From Alphaproteobacteria bacterium (GTDB taxonomy: Bacteria; Pseudomonadota; Alphaproteobacteria; Sphingomonadales; Sphingomonadaceae): 33,285 nt of DNA. Positions 29,589-33,285 of this stretch are shown here, piece by piece. The stretch spans positions 1 through 33,285 of the forward strand of contig JAHJWA010000229.1 in assembly GCA_018828205.1 (NCBI GenBank), in the 5' to 3' direction. The notes beneath the pieces are model-generated. The model did not search any database. It saw only the letters and a list, made by a program, of their open reading frames with translations, and was not told the DNA's origin. Both the position numbers and the translations under genes were made by a program. Positions within the stretch are counted from its first letter, which is position 1, and each line of letters begins with the position of its first letter.

Positions 29589-30746
29589 TTGCCGCCCATG
29601 CTTGACATGCCCCCCCTTCCCTCCTTTGCCGCCGTCGTGGTCGCCGCCGGCAAGGGCCTTCGCGCCGGGCAGTCGACGCCCAAGCAATTCGCGAACTGGC
29701 GCGGCAAGCCCGTCGTGCGCCATTCGGTCGAGGCGCTGCTGGGCGCTGGTGCCTCTCCGGTGGTGGTGGCCATTCCCGACGATGACGACGAGGCCGCGCG
29801 GCTTGCGCTCGCGGGACTGGACGGGATCGAGCTCGTCACCGGCGGCGAGACGCGGCAGGCATCGGTTGCCAAAGCGCTCGAACAGCTGAGCGCAAGCTCC
29901 TGCCAGAACGTGCTTATTCACGACGCGGCCCGGCCGAACCTGCCCCGCGAAGTCATCGCGCGGCTGCTGGCGGCGCTTGCCGATCATCCCGGCGCGATCC
30001 CCGTCCTGCCGGTCGTGGACAGTCTCGCGCTCGACCACGACGGGCTGATGGCGGGAGCGGCCGATCGCGAAAGCCTGCGCCGGGTGCAGACCCCGCAGGC
30101 GTTCCGCTTCACCGATATTCTCGCCGCCCATCGTCGGTGGTCCGGCGATCCTTCGGCCGGAGACGATGCGCAGGTGCTTCGCGCCGCCGGTGGCGCGGTC
30201 GCTCTGGTGGCGGGCGACGAGAAACTCGCCAAGCTGACCTATGCGGAGGATTTCATGACCGCCCTGCCCCCCATCCGCACCGGAATGGGCTACGACGTCC
30301 ATCGCCTTGCCGCCGGAGAGGAACTCTGGCTCGGCGGGATCCGGATCGAGCACGATCTGGGGCTTGCCGGGCACAGCGATGCCGATGTCGGGCTCCACGC
30401 ATTGGTCGACGCCATTCTGGGCGCGATCGGCGCGGGCGATATCGGCAGCCATTTTCCGCCAAGCGATTCCCAGTGGAAGGGCGCCAGCAGCGACCGCTTC
30501 CTCACCCACGCCGCCAGCCTGGCCCGCGAGGCGGGCTACGGGATCGGCAATGTCGATCTCACGCTGATCTGCGAGGCGCCCAAGATCGGCCCGCACCGCG
30601 ACGCCATGCGGGCGCGCATCGCCGAGCTGCTCGGCGTTGACATCACCCTTGTATCGGTGAAGGCCACCACCACCGAGAGACTGGGGTTTGCCGGGCGCGG
30701 CGAAGGGATTGCCGCGCAGGCGATCGCCACCCTGATCCGCGAATGA
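29589..30746 (+). CDS. ispDF: Bifunctional IspD/IspF
   Basis: N-terminal IspD (VVVAAGKGLRAGQSTPKQFANWRGKPVVRHSVEALL), C-terminal IspF (RTGMGYDVHRLAAGEELWLGGIRIEHDLGLAGHSDADVGLHALVDAILGA). Confidence 0.95.
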   Translation: MPPMLDMPPLPSFAAVVVAAGKGLRAGQSTPKQFANWRGKPVVRHSVEALLGAGASPVVVAIPDDDDEAARLALAGLDGIELVTGGETRQASVAKALEQLSASSCQNVLIHDAARPNLPREVIARLLAALADHPGAIPVLPVVDSLALDHDGLMAGAADRESLRRVQTPQAFRFTDILAAHRRWSGDPSAGDDAQVLRAAGGAVALVAGDEKLAKLTYAEDFMTALPPIRTGMGYDVHRLAAGEELWLGGIRIEHDLGLAGHSDADVGLHALVDAILGAIGAGDIGSHFPPSDSQWKGASSDRFLTHAASLAREAGYGIGNVDLTLICEAPKIGPHRDAMRARIAELLGVDITLVSVKATTTERLGFAGRGEGIAAQAIATLIRE

Positions 30747-30783
30747 CGAGGCCGGCCAGCATGCACTCCGTATCGACAGCGAC

Positions 30784-31284
30784 GTGACCGAAGGTCTGCT
30801 CCCCGAACCGATCGTCCGCCTGGCAGAGCGGGTGGTCGAGGAAAATGCCGCCACGGGGCGCAAGCTCGTGGTTGCGGAAAGCTGCACCGGCGGTCTGGTC
30901 GCCGCGGCGCTGACCGAAATCCCCGGATCGTCTTCCGTGCTCGATCGCGGTTTCGTGACCTATTCCAACGAAGCCAAGATGGAGATGCTCGGAGTGCCGA
31001 GCGACATTATCGAGACGTTCGGCGCCGTGTCGGTGGCCTGTGTCTGGGCGATGGCCAAGGGTGCGCTCGAGCGCAGCAATGCCGATGTCGCGGTGGCGAT
31101 CAGCGGCGTCGCGGGGCCCGGCGGCGGCTCGCCGCACAAGCCGGTCGGGACGGTGGTCTTCGCCCGCGTTACCCGCGATTCGCACAAGGACCCCGAGGGC
31201 GAGCTCAGGCTGTTCGAGGGTCCGGGCCGCGCGGCGATCCGCCACGAGGCGACGATCTGCGCGCTGGAACTGCTGCTGCCCTAG
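30784..31284 (+). CDS. CinA-family nicotinamide-nucleotide amidase
   Basis: LVVAESCTGGLVAAALTEIPGSSSVLDRGFVTYSNEAKMEMLGV, AISGVAGPGGGSPHKPVGTV; GTG start at 30784. Confidence 0.9.
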   Translation: MTEGLLPEPIVRLAERVVEENAATGRKLVVAESCTGGLVAAALTEIPGSSSVLDRGFVTYSNEAKMEMLGVPSDIIETFGAVSVACVWAMAKGALERSNADVAVAISGVAGPGGGSPHKPVGTVVFARVTRDSHKDPEGELRLFEGPGRAAIRHEATICALELLLP

Positions 31285-31736
31285 GCATTGCCGGGCGCGG
31301 CTTCGCGTCCGTAGAGATCGTCGGCACGCTTTTCGAAAGCCTCGACCATCTTGCGGAAGGCGCGGTCGAAATACTGGCCGGCGATCGCTTCGAACACCGC
31401 GTTGCGAAAGGTAAACTCGACCGCGAAATCGATCTCGCAGCCCCCGTCCTCGGTCGGGCGGAAGCTCCAGCTGTTGTCGAGATCGCGCAAGGGGCCGTCG
31501 AGATAATGGACCTCGATCCGCTCGGGCCGAGACTTGTCCACCCGCGAGGTGAACTTCTCGCGGATCGCCTTGAAGCCCACCAGCATGTCGGCGACCATCT
31601 CGGTCTCGCTGTCCGAGCGCACCCGGGTCGCCACGACCCAGGGCAGGAATTCTTCATAGCGCGCGACATCGGCGACCAGATCGAACATCTGCTCGCAGCT
31701 GTAGGGAAGCCGGCGGGTTTCGCGACTGCCGGGCAT
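31281..31736 (-). CDS. Coenzyme Q-binding protein, COQ10/RatA START family
   Basis: ATG at 31736 in the 31281..32543 frame: RRLPYSCEQMFDLVADVARYEEFLPWVVATRV...FRNAVFEAIAGQYFDRAFRKMVEAFEKRA. Confidence 0.88.
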   Translation of the reverse strand: MPGSRETRRLPYSCEQMFDLVADVARYEEFLPWVVATRVRSDSETEMVADMLVGFKAIREKFTSRVDKSRPERIEVHYLDGPLRDLDNSWSFRPTEDGGCEIDFAVEFTFRNAVFEAIAGQYFDRAFRKMVEAFEKRADDLYGREAAPGNA

Positions 31737-32701
31737 CAGCCGCCGGTCCTGGCGCGCTCCTTGGCCAGCCGGGCTTCTCGCGCCGCCCTCATCTCGGCAA
31801 AATCGTCGCCGGCATGATAGCTGGAACGGGTCAGCGGGGTCGAGGCGACCTGCAGGAAACCCTTGGCGCGGGCGATCGACCCGAAGGCGGTGAAGGCCTT
31901 GGGGGTCACGAATTCCTCGACACTGGCATGCTTGGGCGTGGGCTGGAGATACTGACCCATGGTCATGAAATCGACGTCCGCGCAGCGCATGTCGTCCATC
32001 ACCTGGTGCACCTCGAGCCGCTGTTCGCCCAGCCCGAGCATGATGCCCGATTTGGTGAAGATCATCGGGTCGTGGCGCTTGACCTCTTCGAGCAGCCGCA
32101 GCGAGGCGTAATAGCGCGCGCCGGGGCGGATCGTCGGGTAGAGCCGCGGGACGGTCTCGAGATTGTGGTTGTAGACGTCGGGCCCCGCCTCGCAGATCGC
32201 CTCCACCGCCGCGCGCATCTTGCCGCGAAAATCGGGGGTCAGGATCTCGATCGTGGTGCCGGGCGTCGCGCGCCGGATCGCCTGGATCACCTTGACGAAG
32301 TGCCCCGCTCCGCCATCGGGCAGATCGTCGCGATCGACGCTGGTGATGACGATGTGTTCCAGCCCCATCGTCGCTGCGGCGGTGGCGACGTGCTCGGGCT
32401 CGAGCGGATCGACGATCCGCGGCATCCCGGTCTTGACGTTGCAGAAGGCGCAGGCGCGGGTGCAGACATCGCCCAGGATCATCATCGTCGCGTGCTTCTT
32501 CTCCCAGCATTCGCCGATGTTGGGACAGGCGGCTTCCTCGCACACGGTCGTCAGGTCGAGCCCGCGCATCAGCTGGCGGGTCTCGTGATAGCCCTTGCCG
32601 GTCGGGGCCTTGACCCTGATCCAGTCGGGCTTGCGCTGGCGGGCGGGGCGCTCGCCCTCGGGCTTGGGTGCGGTGGAAAGATCATTCATATCGAGCCCCA
32701 T
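31736..32701 (-). CDS. lipA: Lipoyl synthase
   Basis: [13 protein letters not shown], radical [38 protein letters not shown]. Confidence 0.96.
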   Translation of the reverse strand: MGLDMNDLSTAPKPEGERPARQRKPDWIRVKAPTGKGYHETRQLMRGLDLTTVCEEAACPNIGECWEKKHATMMILGDVCTRACAFCNVKTGMPRIVDPLEPEHVATAAATMGLEHIVITSVDRDDLPDGGAGHFVKVIQAIRRATPGTTIEILTPDFRGKMRAAVEAICEAGPDVYNHNLETVPRLYPTIRPGARYYASLRLLEEVKRHDPMIFTKSGIMLGLGEQRLEVHQVMDDMRCADVDFMTMGQYLQPTPKHASVEEFVTPKAFTAFGSIARAKGFLQVASTPLTRSSYHAGDDFAEMRAAREARLAKERARTGG

Positions 32702-32752
32702 CTAGGCATCGTGCTTGCCATAGGCAATGCCGCGCGGCAGGAGCTTTGACCC

Positions 32753-33285
32753 ATGAAGAGCTATGACGAATTGATCGACGGCTACCAGCGCTTTCGCACC
32801 GGTACCTGGCAGACGCAGCACGCCCGCTGGGAACAGCTGCGCGAGGGGCAGGCGCCCCGGGTGATGGTTATCGCCTGTTCGGACAGCCGGGTCGATCCGG
32901 CGCAGATCTTCGATGTCGACCCCGGCGAGATCTTCGTGGTCCGCAATGTCGCGGCGATGGTCCCGCCCTACGAGACCAGCCCCGGGCAGCACGGCGTTTC
33001 CGCCGCGCTCGAATTCGCCGTGCAATTCCTCAAGGTCGAGCATGTCGTCGTGATGGGCCACGGGCTGTGCGGTGGCTGCCAGGCGGCGCTGACGCAGAAT
33101 CTGCATGGCAAGCCGCTCGGTCAGGGCGGTTTCGTGGCCGAGTGGATCGGGATGCTCGACGAGGTGCGCGAGGATGTCGTTCGCAAGTTCGGCACCACCG
33201 GTCGCGATGCCGAGCGCGCCATGGAGCACGCGGCGGTCAAGAAGAGCCTCGAGCAATTGCGCACCTTCCCTTGCGTCCAGGAGAA
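32753..33285 (+). CDS. can: Beta-class carbonic anhydrase (truncated by window end)
   Basis: Not in the ORF track because there is no stop before the window end. Translation MKSYDELIDGYQRFRTGTWQTQHARWEQLREGQAPRVMVIACSDSRVDPAQIFDVDPGEIFVVRNVAAMVPPY...VMGHGLCGGCQAAL. Confidence 0.92.
   Translation, partial: MKSYDELIDGYQRFRTGTWQTQHARWEQLREGQAPRVMVIACSDSRVDPAQIFDVDPGEIFVVRNVAAMVPPYETSPGQHGVSAALEFAVQFLKVEHVVVMGHGLCGGCQAALTQNLHGKPLGQGGFVAEWIGMLDEVREDVVRKFGTTGRDAERAMEHAAVKKSLEQLRTFPCVQE

Overview
High-GC alphaproteobacterial chromosome segment; gene content and order suggest Sphingomonadales/Erythrobacteraceae (inference). The backbone contains pdhC, a lipoprotein, a thioesterase and lpdA (1-3.8 kb). 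It continues with tRNA-Ser(UGA), a lytic transglycosylase, an RlpA-like protein, a PBP5-type carboxypeptidase, tmk-holB-metG-tatD-MBL hydrolase and mazG (11-20.3 kb). Next come hflX-hfq-ntrX-ntrY-ntrC-ntrB-dusB on the minus strand, then ispDF, a CinA-type amidase, a coenzyme Q-binding (COQ10/RatA) protein, lipA and a truncated beta-carbonic anhydrase. Between about 4.2 kb and the 3' end of tRNA-Ser (11157) lies a visibly less GC-rich accessory block. It holds an orphan ORF, an ISXO2/IS1595-type transposase, a small DUF6471-like protein, a large calcineurin-type phosphoesterase fused to a STAND/NACHT-like NTPase with a degenerate Walker A, and a divergent coiled-coil two-TM protein resembling DUF6161. 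This block is the best candidate for an undescribed (possibly anti-phage) system. Other notable items are a tandem two-domain Hfq, an hflX with no canonical start codon (apparent CTG overlapping the hfq stop), an NtrX without GAFTGA, and paired operator-like palindromes in the island.
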